From Antedon mediterranea (taxonomy: Eukaryota; Echinodermata; Crinoidea; Comatulida; Antedonidae): a stretch of 64,000 nucleotides of DNA. This document shows, piece after piece, positions 11,475 through 23,698 of the stretch; position 1 is the first letter of the stretch, and the number at the start of each line of letters is the position of its first letter. The translations under genes were made by a program, and so were the position numbers. The stretch covers positions 8,183,201-8,247,200 of the forward strand of contig NC_092670.1 in the NCBI RefSeq assembly GCF_964355755.1, in the 5' to 3' direction. The notes beneath the pieces are model-generated. The model was not told where the DNA came from and searched no databases. It saw nothing but the letters and a program-made list of their open reading frames with translations.

Positions 11475-13556
11475 ATGGAGTTCAAATGTGAACACTGTGG
11501 AGATAAATTTGAGTTAAGTGATTTGAAGGAGCATTTAGGAATACATGTCCGTTTTAAAGAGTTAAAATGTGAAAACACAAACGATGTTGAACCACAAGAT
11601 GAGACACCCTATGAGAAAGAAGGTGAGAATTTTGAAATAAACACTGCCATAGAAACTTCATATAAATGTGAACATTGTGAGAAGCAATTTGAACAAAAAG
11701 AAGATTTGAAACAACATTTGCAAATACACAGAGAAGAGAAACCATATGAATGTGAACAATGTAATAAAAGATTTAAACAGAATGCTAATTTCAAAAAACA
11801 TTTGAGAATTCACACAGGAGAAACACCATATGAATGTGAACATTGTAGGAAGAAATTTAAAGAAAGGGGGAATTTGAATAAACATTTGAGAGTACACACA
11901 GGAGAGAAACCATATGAATGTGAACATTGTGGAAAGAAATTTAGCTGCAGTCAGAATTTGAAAAAACATTTGAGAGTACACACAGGAGAAACACCATATG
12001 AATGTGAACATTGTGGGAAGAAATTTGCACAAAGCGGGGAAATGAAAGTTCATGTCAGAATTCACACAGGAGAAAAACCATATGAATGTGAACAATGTGG
12101 GAAGAAATTCGGAGCTAGTGGTTCTTTAAAAAAACATCTGAGAGTACATAGTGGAGAAAAACCATTTGAATGTAAATATTGTTCAAAGAAATTTAGCTCA
12201 AAAAAATATTTAATAGTACACACACGGTTACACACAGGAGAGCAACTATATGAATGTGAATATTGTGGGAAGAAAATTAACAATAAAGACAACTGGAGAA
12301 AACATGTGATGCTACACACAGGAGAGAGACCATATGAATGTGAGCATTGTGGAAAGAAATTTAGAGGTAATAGAAATTTAAAATTACATTTAAGAATTCA
12401 CACTGGAGAGAAACCATTTGAATGTGAATATTGTGGGAAGAAATTTAACGATAAAGGACAATGGAAAAAACATGTGATGCTACACACAGGAGAGAGACCA
12501 TATGGATGTGAGCATTGTGGAAAGAAATTTAGAGGCAATAAAAATTTAAAATTGCATTTGAGAATTCACACTGGAGAGAAACCATTTGAATGTGAACATT
12601 GTGGTAAGAAATTCCAATATCGGGAGACCTTCAAAAAACATTTGAGAATACACACAGGAGAAACACCTTATGAATGTGAACATTGTGGGATGAAATTTAA
12701 AGGAGGAAATCAATTGGAAATACATTTGAGAATTCACAATACAATAGCGCCACCATCGCATAATTTGGAACAGAACAAAGGTAATGTAAATTTAAAATCA
12801 CCGTTGAAAATACTCAGAGCGACACCATCTGGATCTTATGGATGTGAACAAAAATGTATAAATAATTTTATAGCACACAAGAGAGAGACAGAATCTAAAT
12901 TTGAACATTGTGGAATAAAATTCAAAACTATTGAATATTTAAAATCGCATTTGAGAATACACATAAAAAAGGAAATACCGTCTTATGAATGTGAACAGAA
13001 ATGTATAACTAATTTTATAACATACAAGAAAGAGACACCATATGGAATGGATTGGAAAGAAGAGACACCATATGGAATGGAACATAAAAGAGAGACACCA
13101 TATGGAAAGAAACATAAAGAGAAGACACCATATGGAATGGAACATAAAGAAAATAGTACACCACATGAAATAGAACATAAAGGAGATATACCATATGAAA
13201 TGGAACATAAAGGAGAGACACCATATGAAATAGAACATAAAGGAGATATACCATATGAAATGGAACATAAAGGAGATATACCATATGAAATGGAACATAA
13301 AGGAGATATACCATATGAAATGGAATATAAAGGAGATATACCATATGAAATGGAACATAAAGGAGAGACACCATATGAAATGGAATATAAAGGAGAGATA
13401 CCATATGAATTTGAACATACAGGAGACACATCATATGGAATGGAACATTTAATACACAGAACACAGATACCATATGAAATGGAACAATCAATAGGCATAG
13501 GCCTACACACAGGAGAAACACCATATGAGATGGGAACATTGTGGGATCGAATTTAA
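11475..13556 (+). CDS. C2H2 zinc-finger protein, 13 fingers plus decapeptide-repeat tail
   Basis: A 693-residue protein if translation starts at the ATG at 11475, just after a 3' splice site (CAG at 11471-11473). Residues 2-30 form the family N-terminal finger ([11 protein letters not shown], then LKEHLGIH; C-x2-C-x11-H-x3-H). Thirteen regular C2H2 fingers follow at about residues 60-425 with TGE[KT]P linkers; finger 8 has Ile for the core Phe. One further finger lacks its first Cys (KFEHCGIKF). The last 170 residues are about 15 copies of a decapeptide related to the finger linker ([10 protein letters not shown]), ending out of the ancestral frame as MGTLWDRI. Tandem TGEKP-type fingers normally bind DNA in the nucleus; no KRAB, BTB or ZAD domain is visible. 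Fingers 2-4 are almost the same as in the gene at 16781. Confidence 0.9.
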   Translation: MEFKCEHCGDKFELSDLKEHLGIHVRFKELKCENTNDVEPQDETPYEKEGENFEINTAIETSYKCEHCEKQFEQKEDLKQHLQIHREEKPYECEQCNKRFKQNANFKKHLRIHTGETPYECEHCRKKFKERGNLNKHLRVHTGEKPYECEHCGKKFSCSQNLKKHLRVHTGETPYECEHCGKKFAQSGEMKVHVRIHTGEKPYECEQCGKKFGASGSLKKHLRVHSGEKPFECKYCSKKFSSKKYLIVHTRLHTGEQLYECEYCGKKINNKDNWRKHVMLHTGERPYECEHCGKKFRGNRNLKLHLRIHTGEKPFECEYCGKKFNDKGQWKKHVMLHTGERPYGCEHCGKKFRGNKNLKLHLRIHTGEKPFECEHCGKKFQYRETFKKHLRIHTGETPYECEHCGMKFKGGNQLEIHLRIHNTIAPPSHNLEQNKGNVNLKSPLKILRATPSGSYGCEQKCINNFIAHKRETESKFEHCGIKFKTIEYLKSHLRIHIKKEIPSYECEQKCITNFITYKKETPYGMDWKEETPYGMEHKRETPYGKKHKEKTPYGMEHKENSTPHEIEHKGDIPYEMEHKGETPYEIEHKGDIPYEMEHKGDIPYEMEHKGDIPYEMEYKGDIPYEMEHKGETPYEMEYKGEIPYEFEHTGDTSYGMEHLIHRTQIPYEMEQSIGIGLHTGETPYEMGTLWDRI
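13030..13470 (+). repeat. 30-bp coding minisatellite (decapeptide repeat)
   Basis: Within the gene above, units such as GGAGATATACCATATGAAAT and ATGGAACATAA recur about every 30 bp. They encode [TI]PY[EG]MEHKG[DE]. The unit equals the linker plus the first strand of a finger, with the first Cys replaced by Met. Because 30 is a multiple of 3 and the unit has no antisense stops, all minus-strand frames stay open here; those are shadows. Confidence 0.85.
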
Positions 13557-14207
13557 CCAGAATGACAATTACATTATACTATTAATTTAACAATATCAAG
13601 TTTACCAGGGGCCATATAAAGTTTATCCTACTGCCGTACACTTAGGCCTACTTGTAGGAGGGATCGAGAAGAGGGTGTAGTGTTTATTGCAGTGACTATC
13701 TCAAATAACCTCATCCGTTCAGTAGTATAACCTTGGACCTGATCCTTAATTTTACTGTAAATATATTTAGAAGAATTCATTGGTTAGATAATGTTTAAAC
13801 TATAAGTTACTAATACTGTAAAGATTTATTGTCCGCCAAAGCGGTTAAAATCAATCAAAAACACATTGTCTTCTAGACAATTTGACAATTGTCTGCTTTA
13901 GCTTACAGTTTTTTTACGTTTATATTTTTTTTCCGATCCAATTCATGGTGAAAAGTGAAGTGAATAACTATTATGTAACATTAAAATGGCATATTCAACA
14001 AAACATTTAACGAAATTATTTTTTTCAGATTCAAAATATACCTTTAAACAATTAATTAGTTTGTGCAGACATATATCTTTTTTTTTCATTTATAAACAAT
14101 TAGCGTCATTATGACAGGGTACAGATGATGGTTGAAGTTAAACATGTTTGACATTAAATCTTTCGTTTTTTTATTATTTTTCTTTGTCTTTTTGTTTCAA
14201 TTTAAAA
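13557..14207. other. 3' flank of the 13-finger gene
   Basis: For about 15 bases after the stop the sequence still resembles a finger (AATTTAACCAGAATGACAAT). The rest is AT-rich noncoding DNA. Confidence 0.4.
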
Positions 14208-14325
14208 CAAGGCCATATAGATGGCTGCAGTCGCGTGCTCAAGTTGTGTTTATGACCAACCGACCGACCAACCGACGGACCGACATAGTGAGTTGTAGAG
14301 TCGCGCTGCACGCGACTAAAAACTT
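14208..14325 (-). repeat. (CCGA)n palindrome-bounded element
   Basis: AGTCGCGTGC (14229-14238) and GCACGCGACT (14308-14317) are inverted around a (CCGACCAA)n tract. GGCTGCAG precedes it, as at 59543 and, in reverse, at 9070. It is the same family as the copies at 8986, 55042 and 59543. Overlapping open frames on both strands are not genes. Confidence 0.6.
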
Positions 14326-14507
14326 CAGTTCCTGTTTTACTACGGAGGTTGGAGAAAACGTTTGAAAATGTATTCGTACGTTCATGAAAAGCGGAATAAT
14401 ATCTAATTTTTTCTACATATGCAAAACGTTCAGCGTACATTCGAACACTGTAGCCTACCTTTTAAAAATATTGTAACAATTGGTAACGTAACAAAAGTCA
14501 ACCACTA

Positions 14508-14688
14508 AAGCTTGGTTCCCACTAGAACGTAACGCAAGGACGTAAACGCAACGCAAGCGTTTTAACCAATGACAAGCGAAGTTATAGACAGTTAGCAATC
14601 ACAAGCGAATAAGCCATCGCTTGTGATTGGTCAATTCACTTGCGTTGCGTTACGTCCTTGCGTTGCGTCGCTAGTGGGAACCACGCTT
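14508..14688. mobile_element. Fold-back MITE with ~50-bp terminal inverted repeats
   Basis: It starts AAGCTTGGTTCCCACTAG and ends CTAGTGGGAACCACGCTT. Inside, ACGTAACGCAACGCAAG-type motifs on the left mirror CTTGCGTTGCG on the right, and TTAACCAATGACAAGCG mirrors TGTGATTGGTCAA. Almost the whole 181 bp can fold on itself. It is nonautonomous. A degenerate relative lies at 7812-7947. Confidence 0.8.
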
Positions 14689-14956
14689 AAAGTAAAAACA
14701 GTACTTGTGTGTGTGTCTATTTTCTATTATTTGTTTCTTCTGTTGGATATTAATGGTGCTAAATCTTTTACATGAACGGAAGATGGAATCGTATTAATAG
14801 TAATAAAAGAGTATGCAAATTATGATGAATACTTTCGTTTGTCCCTTTTATTCAGATAATATTAGAAGTAAATATATGATTTCCTTTAATTCAAATAACA
14901 CAAATTGAAATATATTTATCGTTTTAATTTAGACGTTCTAAAAGGAAAGCATAATG

Positions 14957-15530
14957 GTCAAATGAACAATGTGTAAGTTTATTTGTAGTTATTTGAATTA
15001 CTGAAACAAATTGTAATACAGTAATTCGTATTAAAAATATATAATTTGCTATATACCACTTTCAGCTGAATATGCCTCACTTTAGTCAAATGAACAATGT
15101 GTAAGTTTATTTGTAATTATTTGAATTACTGAAACAAATTGTAATACTTCTTCTTCTCTAGACTTCTGGTCAATGGCATTTATACAGCACATAGGCCAGA
15201 GGCCCGAAGTACATATTATTATATTATTTACAAAAATTAGATGCAGAAAGAAATATTTCTTTTTTTAATTCACAAAAAATGTATTTAGACATATTTTCCA
15301 GTGATATTTCTGGAAGCCATTAAAATAATGAACTTACTTTCAGAAGGGAAATTATAAAACTAAACTGGTAATAACTCATGACGTAACTTATTTAGAATGG
15401 ACAAATTAACAGAAAGTGATATTCATCATCTATGTTATTGCTATGACTTAATTTATATATTCTATAGTAATTCGTATTAAAAATACATAATTTGCTTTTT
15501 ACCACTTTCAGCTGAATATGCCTCACTTTT
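14957..15530. repeat. Tandem duplication interrupted by an insertion
   Basis: Block A (14957-15019) and block B (15020-15082) are repeated as A2 (15084-15147) and B2 (15466-15530). Between A2 and B2 lies about 318 bp (15148-15465), beginning TTCTTCTTCTCTAGACTTCT, that is absent between A1 and B1. The first copy therefore preserves the uninterrupted site. The inserted sequence has no coding capacity and is probably a short retroelement fragment. Confidence 0.7.
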
Positions 15531-15814
15531 TATTGTGGGTAAGTGTTCAATTAAAACAGATCAGATGATAATTTAAAAGTTATATTGTTCTGTTTCAAAA
15601 CAAATTGACTTAATATATAATAGTCAATTAACACAACCTTTACAATTATACACAAATATTTTTTTCAAAAGTATTATAAAGGCGTGTATCCTACTGTATT
15701 ATGCAATTTCTATTGTAGTGTTCAATCAAGTCCACCCAATTTCATCGCCACGCCACTCTAACAATTGTTTTATGTTATTGTCCCGGTGGGTGCATTACAA
15801 TCAATTAGTAAAAT

Positions 15815-15935
15815 AATCTAATTTGCATATACAGTCTCAGCCAATTACATGTCCTGCCGGTCTTGCTGAAGACTTCTTTTCCTCCCATTCCATTAATAGG
15901 CAGCAAGTGGATGACTGATGAGAGACGATAATTAG
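15815..15935 (+). promoter_or_regulatory. Candidate promoter and leader exon of the 10-finger gene
   Basis: TTTGCAT (15822-15828) is followed by AGTCTCAGCCAATTACAT (CCAAT at 15841). The leader GGCAGCAAGTGGATGACTGA, then GACGATAATTAG, ends at a donor, TTAG|GTAGGTAG (GT at 15936). The block at 55598 has the same order, including TTTGCAT and GACGATAATTA. The acceptor for the next exon is at 16697. Confidence 0.55.
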
Positions 15936-16780
15936 GTAGGTAGTTAGGGTTGCCACGTTTAAACTTTTATACATTAATTGTTGCCCTTCCAAGTTTTTAC
16001 GAATTGTTGTGTTTGCCTAAATTGTCTATACTCTACACTCATTTCTGTTGTTTTCTTTTTCTCCTTACTTTTTGAAAAGTTTACTTGTGTTCAACATTCT
16101 AAATACTATTAGCAGCATAAACATTGAGGTACTCAATTGAGGGACTGTGTATTAGCAAAGGAAAAGAGGAGTTTTTTATGATTCGTACACGTTTAAATAT
16201 TTTAGATGTATTCACTATTTCTTTCAATCGAGGGAATCACGGTGTATAATGTTACATGTATGTATTTGGACCATGTTTCTTACGACGATACGAGAACTAA
16301 ACAGTACTGTATAGATTAGAAACAGGTTTTCCGATTCCCTATACATTTTCAATTTAAATATAAATTATTCCAATTTTTAAATAATAGCGGAACCAGAAGG
16401 CAGGATATAAAAGTTGTAAAATGAAGTGAAGTGTCCAATATTTTACATTAAAATTGAGGGGTGTGGGGCTTCCCCTTCCTTCTGGATCCATGACGTGAAA
16501 AGTTACCCACTGCGTCCGTTCTTCGATTCTTTCTGCACAGCTTTACCTCAGGCGGCTGGTGGTTGTTGTTACATCTCCCTGGTTACTAACGGGAACTTTT
16601 CCACTTTGATCCACGTGTACCAGTACGTGTACTGAAAAATACAGGGTTTATTATTTCCATTCTTTTTATATTCTTTTTCTTTCAAATTTTTATTTAGATA
16701 TATGTGGAGAACGACGATTGAAATTTGACTTTATTGATAAACAAAAACTAATCGATCAAGTAAAAAAGAGGAAAACCAAC

Positions 16781-17962
16781 ATGTACAACAACAAGTACAA
16801 ATGTGAACACTGTGGAGATAAATTTGAGTTAAGTGATTTGAAGGAACATTTAGGAATACATGTGCATTTTAAAGAGTTAAAAGACTACGAGCATTTTCAA
16901 CTACATGATCAAAAACGAAAAGAAATTGAGAATTTGGAAATACACACCACCGAAGAAACTTCATTTGAAAATTTTGGGAATAAAGAAAATGAGAATTTAG
17001 GAATATGCACCGATGAAGAAACTTCGTATGAATGTGAACATTGTGGAATGCAATTTAACAAAATTGATGTTTTAAATAAACATTTGAAAATACACACAAG
17101 CGAGATACCATATGAATGTGAATATTGTGGAAAAAAATTTAAACAGAATGCTAATTTCAAAAAACATTTGAGAATTCACACAGGAGAAACACCATATGAA
17201 TGTGAACATTGTAGGAAGAAATTTAAGGAAAGGGGGAATTTGAATAAACATTTGAGAGTACACACAGGAGAGAAACCATATGAATGTGAACATTGTGGAA
17301 AGAAATTTAGCTGCAGTCAGAATTTGAAAAAACATTTGAGAGTACACACAGGAGAAACACCATATGAATGTGAACATTGTGGAAGAAAATTTAAACAAAG
17401 TGGAGAATTAAAAGTACACGTTAGATCTCACACGGGAGAGACGCCATTTGAATGTGAACAATGTGGTAAGAAATTTAAAGCTAATGCAAATTTGAAAGAT
17501 CATTTTAGAGTACATACAGAAGAGACGCCATATGAATGTATATTTTGTACAAAGAAATTTAAGTCTAATGGGTCTTTAAACTCACATTTGAAATTACACA
17601 CAGGAAACTTACCATATGAATGTGAACATTGTGGGAGGAAATGTGCCTCTAATGGAATATTAAAAATACATTTGAGAATTCACAGAGAAGAGAGACCATA
17701 TGAATGTGAACATTGTGGGAAGACATTTAAAACAAATGAAGGATTAAAATCACATTTGAAAACACATGGAGAGCCACGGTATAAATGCGAATATTGTGGA
17801 GTGAAATACCAAGATAAAAGGTGCTTCCAAATGCATTTGGAAAGACACACAATAGGGAATGAATGGGAAGATTATATTATCAAATCCAATTGCAATGATA
17901 TGTTTAACTTACGCACAGAAGAGACATCGCATGGTAACATTTATAACTTGCATACATTTTAA
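16781..17962 (+). CDS. C2H2 zinc-finger protein, 10 fingers
   Basis: The acceptor TTTTTATTTAG (AG ending at 16697) opens the exon, and the frame is open from there. The first ATG in frame is at 16781, giving 393 residues; an N-terminal extension spliced from an upstream exon is possible. The N-terminal family finger ([19 protein letters not shown]) is followed by an acidic spacer with one degenerate finger lacking both Cys. Ten regular fingers occupy about residues 81-360, then a 30-residue tail. Finger 8 has Cys in place of the core Phe (GRKCAS), and finger 10 has Tyr (VKYQDK). The protein is probably a nuclear DNA-binding factor of unknown target. Fingers 2-4 are shared almost unchanged with the gene at 11475, suggesting recent duplication or gene conversion. 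The 3' half was copied to 6816-7289. Confidence 0.9.
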   Translation: MYNNKYKCEHCGDKFELSDLKEHLGIHVHFKELKDYEHFQLHDQKRKEIENLEIHTTEETSFENFGNKENENLGICTDEETSYECEHCGMQFNKIDVLNKHLKIHTSEIPYECEYCGKKFKQNANFKKHLRIHTGETPYECEHCRKKFKERGNLNKHLRVHTGEKPYECEHCGKKFSCSQNLKKHLRVHTGETPYECEHCGRKFKQSGELKVHVRSHTGETPFECEQCGKKFKANANLKDHFRVHTEETPYECIFCTKKFKSNGSLNSHLKLHTGNLPYECEHCGRKCASNGILKIHLRIHREERPYECEHCGKTFKTNEGLKSHLKTHGEPRYKCEYCGVKYQDKRCFQMHLERHTIGNEWEDYIIKSNCNDMFNLRTEETSHGNIYNLHTF

Positions 17963-19164
17963 ATAACATGTGAGAATACACACAGGAGAGCCGAACATTG
18001 TGTACACAATGTGTAATGTCTCTATTTTAATTTTACAGCAAATAATATTAAGATACCAGTGCATTTTAGAATAACAGAAGAAATTGAGCGTTATTTATTT
18101 TTTCCATTAAAAGTATTTTTCTTGTATTAAATAAGTTTTAATTTGATTGGCCTTGATTGATTTCTTGTAGGAAAGAACATCTATGAATTTTACATCATTT
18201 TTAGGAGGTTGATGTTATGACATAGGTTTTAAACGAATAATACTGCTTTTTAATAAATGTCAATTTTATCATACAATGTGAATACTGTACGTTGTATTAC
18301 TATTTCAAATCGTTTTCTTTAATATCTGCTTCTTTTTTGTTATGTTTGCCCATTTTTGAGCAACAGTAGTTTTGGCCAATCACAAAACAGTACAAGTTCT
18401 ACCGTACAGTGTGTACTGTATGAAATCGCACACAATTTCAATACTGGTATGTTATGTACCGTACTGTATTTAAGTTACAGTATGTTATTGTGAAGTGTTG
18501 GACTTAAACCACACAAAATGATTCATTTTCGTTCTATTGTATATAGCTTTGGTTTTTATTATTTATTGTTCTAATTTTGTGGCTGTAACGCTTAACCCTC
18601 TACTACAATAAATTGAAGATGTCCAATACCATTCTCTATTTGCCTTTACTAATCGCACCGATTTTTCTTTACAATAGCTAAATGTGTTAAAATATAATAT
18701 TACACAAAAGACAACACAGGCACACTTAAGTTATGTCGTTATTGCTATTTTAATTATATTTAATTTGGTATATGATGCAAAGGCAAAGTTATTCTTTATT
18801 TGCTACTTAAATTTAAAGTTACAATATTCATCACTGATCACTCAGTAGAAATTGTTATTTTCATTTGCAAGCTTGCATTAAACCTTAAGAAATAACATTT
18901 TCATAAATAGGCCTAAAGACATTTTTATAAAATTTCTTAATTTAAAACAATAAAAGGCGTAGGCCTATAATTGAAAAAAGAATGAGGCCTAAACTAGATT
19001 TTTTTTAAATAATAAGGCTATAACATAGAAGAAATGTTTTTCCGATGGCTGACGGCTAGTGACAATGAATTGAGACGGATCGCCAACTTGGTCGGTCTTC
19101 AGTAAGTTGATATATTATATGAGTAGGTTGTCCAATTTTTATTCTATCAAAGCATCTTGACTTT
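17963..19164. other. 3' flank of the 10-finger gene
   Basis: Finger-like remnants continue to about 18000 (GTGAGAATACACACAGGAGA). AATAAA occurs at about 18607. A TTTTGGCCAATCACAAAAC box lies near 18373 with no reading frame after it. No other gene is seen. Confidence 0.4.
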
Positions 19165-20958
19165 CAGGCCCGTATGCAGCATTTATAATGGGGGGGTGCG
19201 AGCGAAGTGAGCAACAATGGCTGGGGGCCAGGGGGCCGCCAAGGGCCCCCGGTCAGGGTCCAGGGGCCGAAGGCCCTGGAAAAATTTGCGTTATTTGACG
19301 TTCTAAAGACTGATGTAAGACTCTCTGTTGTGGCTTGGGCTAGTTGAACGATGGACACCAGAACTTAACGCTTTCATGATGAGGCCAACTCAGCAGGGGT
19401 GGCGCCAGGATCTTCCCGACGCGGGGGCTACATTCCCCGACGAGGGGGCTATGCGAGCGAAGCGAGCATCACTAGGCTGAGGGCCAGGGGCCGCCAAGGG
19501 CCCCTGGTGGGGGTCCAGGGGGCGAAGCCCCCGAAAGCAACGCATTCTAGCGTCATTTGAGGTCTTTTTAATCAGATTTAGGGTAGCCATTTTTTCCATT
19601 TTTTATAATGCATAAATAAAATACTGCGTGCAAAAAAACGATGCGCGATGACTGTTTCAATCCATATTTTTCAATTTAAAAAATAAAAGTTCAAAGAAAA
19701 TTTAGAAAAATAGAGTTGGAGGTCCCGGAAATTGGACTTATTATACTTCAAAACATGAAAAAAAATATATAAGTCCCTATCATGGGTTGTGACTGAGCTA
19801 AGAAATGTTTGAAAAATAGAGATGTTAGGTCCCGGAAAATGTACTTCTTGTTCTTCGAAATATGACCAGCTTTATTGTTGGGGCTGAGCTAAGAAAATGT
19901 TTAAAACTATAGAGCTGCAGGTCTTCAAAAAATTGCATTTTATACTTTGGAAACATCAGGCCTAGAGGCTTAAAAAACGCAATCGTAGACCTTTTTCAGT
20001 CGGGGAAAAAAGTTTATTCCTCCCAGGTGTATGCATGCGTACCATCTGGACTTCCGAGTGGTGAGAAATTCATGACATACAGGATATTGAAAATGTAATA
20101 ACTATAGCTATAATGTTGGCTAAGCGAAAATGGCATGTTTTTTTGTTTAGTAATGGATGAAAAATTTATTTTAGGTGGCCCACGGTACAGAAGGTTACTT
20201 GTAAATTAAAAAATTGGTGAACAAACGAACAATTAACATAATTCGTTTTTGCTGTAGTGTAGCGTACGTCGACGCAGTACACGACGTAACCGCCGGTAAA
20301 CTTCGCCTGGAAAATAACACATTACACATTTTGGTCCCTGGATGAAACTTGATATCACGCGTCTCGACCCAACGTTGAACGATTCGTACAAAGGGATACC
20401 GCCAGACAAGTGCGTACCTAGCTATTGTTTAGTAGTAAGTTAGATCGCTGGCAATAATGAATGCATATAAAGTGCATAATATCACTAGGCTCCCCGACGA
20501 GGGGGGGCTAGAGCCCCCGTAGCCCCCCCCCCCCCCCCCCCCCGCTGGCGCCACCACTGCAACTCAGACAGCGTCGTACGACGTTGGCCTTCCCTTGTTT
20601 AGGCGCCGTATTCGATAGTGTCTGTATTTCCAGACACGTCTTAACACTTTACCGCGTACCGCGTACATGAAGCGCTAAGCTATTGCTTGTCGTCACATGA
20701 TCGACTGCGCATGTTTTACATCGAGTTTGTAGTCAGTTCAGATTCCGTAATTTAATTACCGGTATTTTTTCATTTTATATTAGCATATTTTTGTTGGTAT
20801 ACCATTGATAATATAAATTTTGTATATATATAATGATATTGTCTTTAGTTAAACAAGACAAGAAAAAATACCAACCGAGGAAATAGTGGACCTTTTGGGA
20901 CTTGGGGGGGGGGGGGGGTGCGTCTGCACCCAACGCACCCTCCCTGGATACGGGCCTG
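19165..20958. mobile_element. Nonautonomous DNA transposon, 5-bp target duplication
   Basis: The ends are CAGGCCCGTATGCAGC (from 19165) and CTGGATACGGGCCTG (to 20958), inverted with one mismatch. ACTTT flanks both sides (19160-19164 and 20959-20963). Subterminal GGGGGGGTGCG on the left mirrors the poly-G/GTGCG tract near 20900. The element is itself interrupted by the hAT-like element at 19394-20559. Without it the host element is about 620 bp. Short open frames (19164-19358, 20775-21005) are not convincing genes. Confidence 0.75.
19394..20559. mobile_element. hAT-like nonautonomous transposon nested in the previous element
   Basis: The ends CAGGGGTGGCGCCAG (left) and CTGGCGCCACCACTG (right) are inverted, and CAACTCAG is present exactly on both sides (19386-19393 and 20560-20567). 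An 8-bp target duplication with CAG-type ends is the hallmark of the hAT superfamily. Subterminal CCCCGACG/GGGGGCT tracts recur at both ends, with a C-homopolymer at 20523-20543. No transposase is seen inside. A piece of the repeat found at 6240 and 21650 lies at about 20340-20470. Confidence 0.8.
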
Positions 20959-21300
20959 ACTTTGGTCGTCCTGGTCTCCGAGCACTTTTCGATTTTTCCT
21001 TGCAAAGGTGTCTTCTAGAGATATGCCATCTTCTAGTAAAATGAACGAAAGTGTTGAGTTTATTTTGTTTAGTAAATTACTTCTTGTAGTACGACAGGCA
21101 CAGTGGCTCTTTTTTCATTGTTTCAAGTGTGCCATTCCAGGTTGCGAACAATGCAAATGCATGGAATTGTAAAGAACTAAAGATAGGCTCCTACAAAACG
21201 AAAATTATTATGAACAGAATAAATTATTCAAATGAAGAAACTCTTTGAATCTTACTATAATTTCATTTAAATCTACTACTAGTAGTATTCGGTTGACGTT

Positions 21301-22371
21301 CAGGTCCGTAGCCAGGGGGGGTTTTTATGGTTCGGGCGAACCCCCCCCCCCCTTTACAGCGAATCCCCCTTAACCGACTGCGAACCCCATCCCCGACATG
21401 CCCAATGCCTCACCCTCATCTCTGAAAATCGTCCAAATACGTGCCGCACAGTACAAAAAGTTGTTCGTAAATTAAAAAAATCGTAAACTCGTCCGGAATA
21501 ACTCATACAGTACCTTCTTCCCTGTATGAGCGTACTTCGAGCGATATAGTCTGTAAAGAGTTGCAAATGAATTGCCGATTTTAACCTGAAAAATAAATGT
21601 TTAGTCCCTGCATGTAACATGATATTGACGCGTCTCACAGCGAGCTGGGGGACGAACGATTCGTACAAAGGACACCGCCAGACAACTGCGTATCAATTGT
21701 TTAGATCACTGGCAGTCAGGCAGCATGCATAAAGTATATAGCCTTCCGACATACATCAGTATTTATGTGTGGCTATGAAGTATAATGTATCATAGAGGAT
21801 TATAGTGAATATTAATATTTTACACTATAATATATATGGTATCATGTACTGTAGTTCACATTATGGCATCCGATTATTTTTTTCTAGACCACCAGCCGAT
21901 ACGTACTCAAATGTATCAATATCACCTATTTACATTGGCATATTTAATTTCCTCAACAAATTGCTGTAAATAAATATTATAGATAGAGCTATAATAAGAA
22001 TTGCATTTGCCTTCACCCAGTGTGCTTTTTTCGGGGCTTCTCCTAGACGTACGTTCACATTGAACTTGAACGCAAAACAAAATATCGAGTAAATGATCAA
22101 ACAATCGGCGGTTCCACACAGAGCACGCGCATCTAACATACGGCAACAAATGTTATCGTTTAAATAGTCCACGAGTCCAAGTACGATCGTTTTGCTCATT
22201 GGTAGCATGCTGCATGAGAGTGTCTTTTCCGGCCATCTAGGGGTGTCATTTAACAAAATTTGCTTCGCCTCAGGCCCCACCCCAGGGGGGGGGGGGTTAG
22301 GTATGGGGGTGGGGGTGACCCAAATACTTAGTGTGCGAACCCCCCCTTGACAGATCCTGGCTACGGCCCTG
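21301..22371. mobile_element. Nonautonomous DNA transposon, 5-bp target duplication
   Basis: It begins CAGGTCCGTAGCCAGGGGGG and ends CCTGGCTACGGCCCTG, inverted ends closely related to those of the element at 19165. ACGTT flanks both sides (21296-21300 and 22372-22376). The inside carries the repeat shared with 6172-6560. The minus-strand open frames at 21354-21668 and 21922-22280 show no recognisable domain. Confidence 0.75.
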
Positions 22372-22479
22372 ACGTTGATTAATTATTCCATTGACGCCTC
22401 ATGTTTGCAAGATATAATAGTAGGCCTATGCTCTTTCGGTCAAGTACACACACCACGCCACACGACACGACACGTGGTT

Positions 22480-22746
22480 GGAGGAGAATAGTAGAGACAC
22501 ATGTGACATACACATTTCAACGGGTTGATTTCACCAAAGATAGTGTTTGATTTCACTGTAAAGATAGGTACTGTACTTACAATACTAATGATTGATGAAT
22601 ATTTAAGTTAAGGAAGCTAGGCTAGTTACTATACAGTGCTTCTAGGTAGGCCTCCTAGGCATGTTATTTCATGAAGTGATATTACTCAATGGTTAAGTAA
22701 TTAATTTACTACCTAGCAGCTAGAATTTCGCTAGTATAGTAGTAAC
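22480..22746. repeat. Dispersed repeat shared with 6600-6790 and 62560-62810
   Basis: GATTGATGAATATTTAAGTT, CCTCCTAGGCATGTTA and TTACTACCTAGCAGCTAG are present in the same order at all three places. Here the copy stops at GTAGTAAC (22739-22746), where the GTCGCCCC array begins. In the copy at 62812 the sequence runs straight on as TAGTAACATGATATCCGATC. Confidence 0.65.
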
Positions 22747-23084
22747 GGGATCCAGTCAAGTCGCCCCATCGCAAAGTCGCCCCATACAAAGTCGCCCAAT
22801 ACAAAGTCGCCCCATCGCAAAGTCGCCCCAAAACAAAGTCGCCCCAAAACAAAGTCGCCCCGGCACAGTCGCCCCATCGCAAAGTCGCCCCATTACAAAG
22901 TCGCCCCATCGCAAATTCGCCCCATCGCAAAGTCGCCCCAACGCAAAGTCGCCCCATCGCAAAGTCGCCCACGGTTTTAAAAAAATCATTAAAAAAATAG
23001 TCCCTTGTTTGAAAGTTCTAAAAAGATTATCCCTGATTTATAGTTTCGAAAATGTTAATTTAATATGATTTTAAAATTAGTTGG
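22747..23084. repeat. GTCGCCCC minisatellite-bearing insertion
   Basis: Fourteen units of a 15-16-bp repeat (GTCGCCCCATCGCAAA) occupy about 22763-22970. An AT-rich segment follows. GTAGTAAC stands on both sides (22739-22746 and 23085-23092) like an 8-bp target duplication. A second array in the opposite direction lies at 39497-39650. Long open frames in both minus-strand phases are by-products of the repeat. Confidence 0.65.
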
Positions 23085-23094
23085 GTAGTAACAA

Positions 23095-23210
23095 AGTGCG
23101 AGGCAGCGAGGCACGCGAGGCAAGTCAAATATTTATGCGAGGCATCGTTTTACCGTCACCAAAAAATGCGAGGCACCATTTTATTATTTCCCAAAAGTGC
23201 GAGGCATGAA
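23095..23210 (-). repeat. GCGAGGCA cluster
   Basis: Seven or so GCGAGGCA motifs are spaced by AT-rich sequence. The reverse complement (TGCCTCGC) occurs in the same pattern at 36935-37050 and 37970-38100, including TTTTGGAAATGATAAAACGA-like spacers and CACTTTGTCAACACT ends. No coding capacity. Confidence 0.6.
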
Positions 23211-23698
23211 ATTCAACAAAAAATTCGGCCCTGGAGACGTTCGTCCCACTTAGGACCGAACGTCTTACTTTATAGTCCAAACCAAAAAGTTTTTAAAGGT
23301 GTTTAATAACATATTTCATTGATATTGCAAATGTTTTCGATATAATAATAAAATAAATTACAAAAAAATGTAATTATATCATAAATTATGCATTTTATTA
23401 TTTCGAAAACTGTGTTTAGTGTGCATTCGCAAAACGACCAACAGAGGGTGTCATTTGTTTATATCATTCGCTCGTGTGGCCGGCTGCGCGGCTAATTAAG
23501 ATCATTTACGGTAATGTTTTAGGCCCTATATTTTAACAATATTGTAGTTTATAGAGTATTAGTATTACTACTACCCCATAGTCTCTCTGAAAAGAAAGTT
23601 TGGGGAAAAAAGGTCTGTTTATGCTTATAAAATGCATATCAAAGCCTATACATTAAGTGGGCCGAATCGTCCAGACTCTGTCTAGACTGCCAGAATAT
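23211..23698. other. Noncoding sequence between repeats
   Basis: AT-rich, no gene supported. Confidence 0.35.

Noticed and set aside
12939-13539. Three overlapping minus-strand open frames over the decapeptide tail
   Set aside because: Shadow of the 30-bp coding repeat; low-complexity peptides only.
22709-22989. Minus-strand frames encoding repeated RLCDGATL-type peptides
   Set aside because: Direct translation of the GTCGCCCC minisatellite; open in two phases and without other support.
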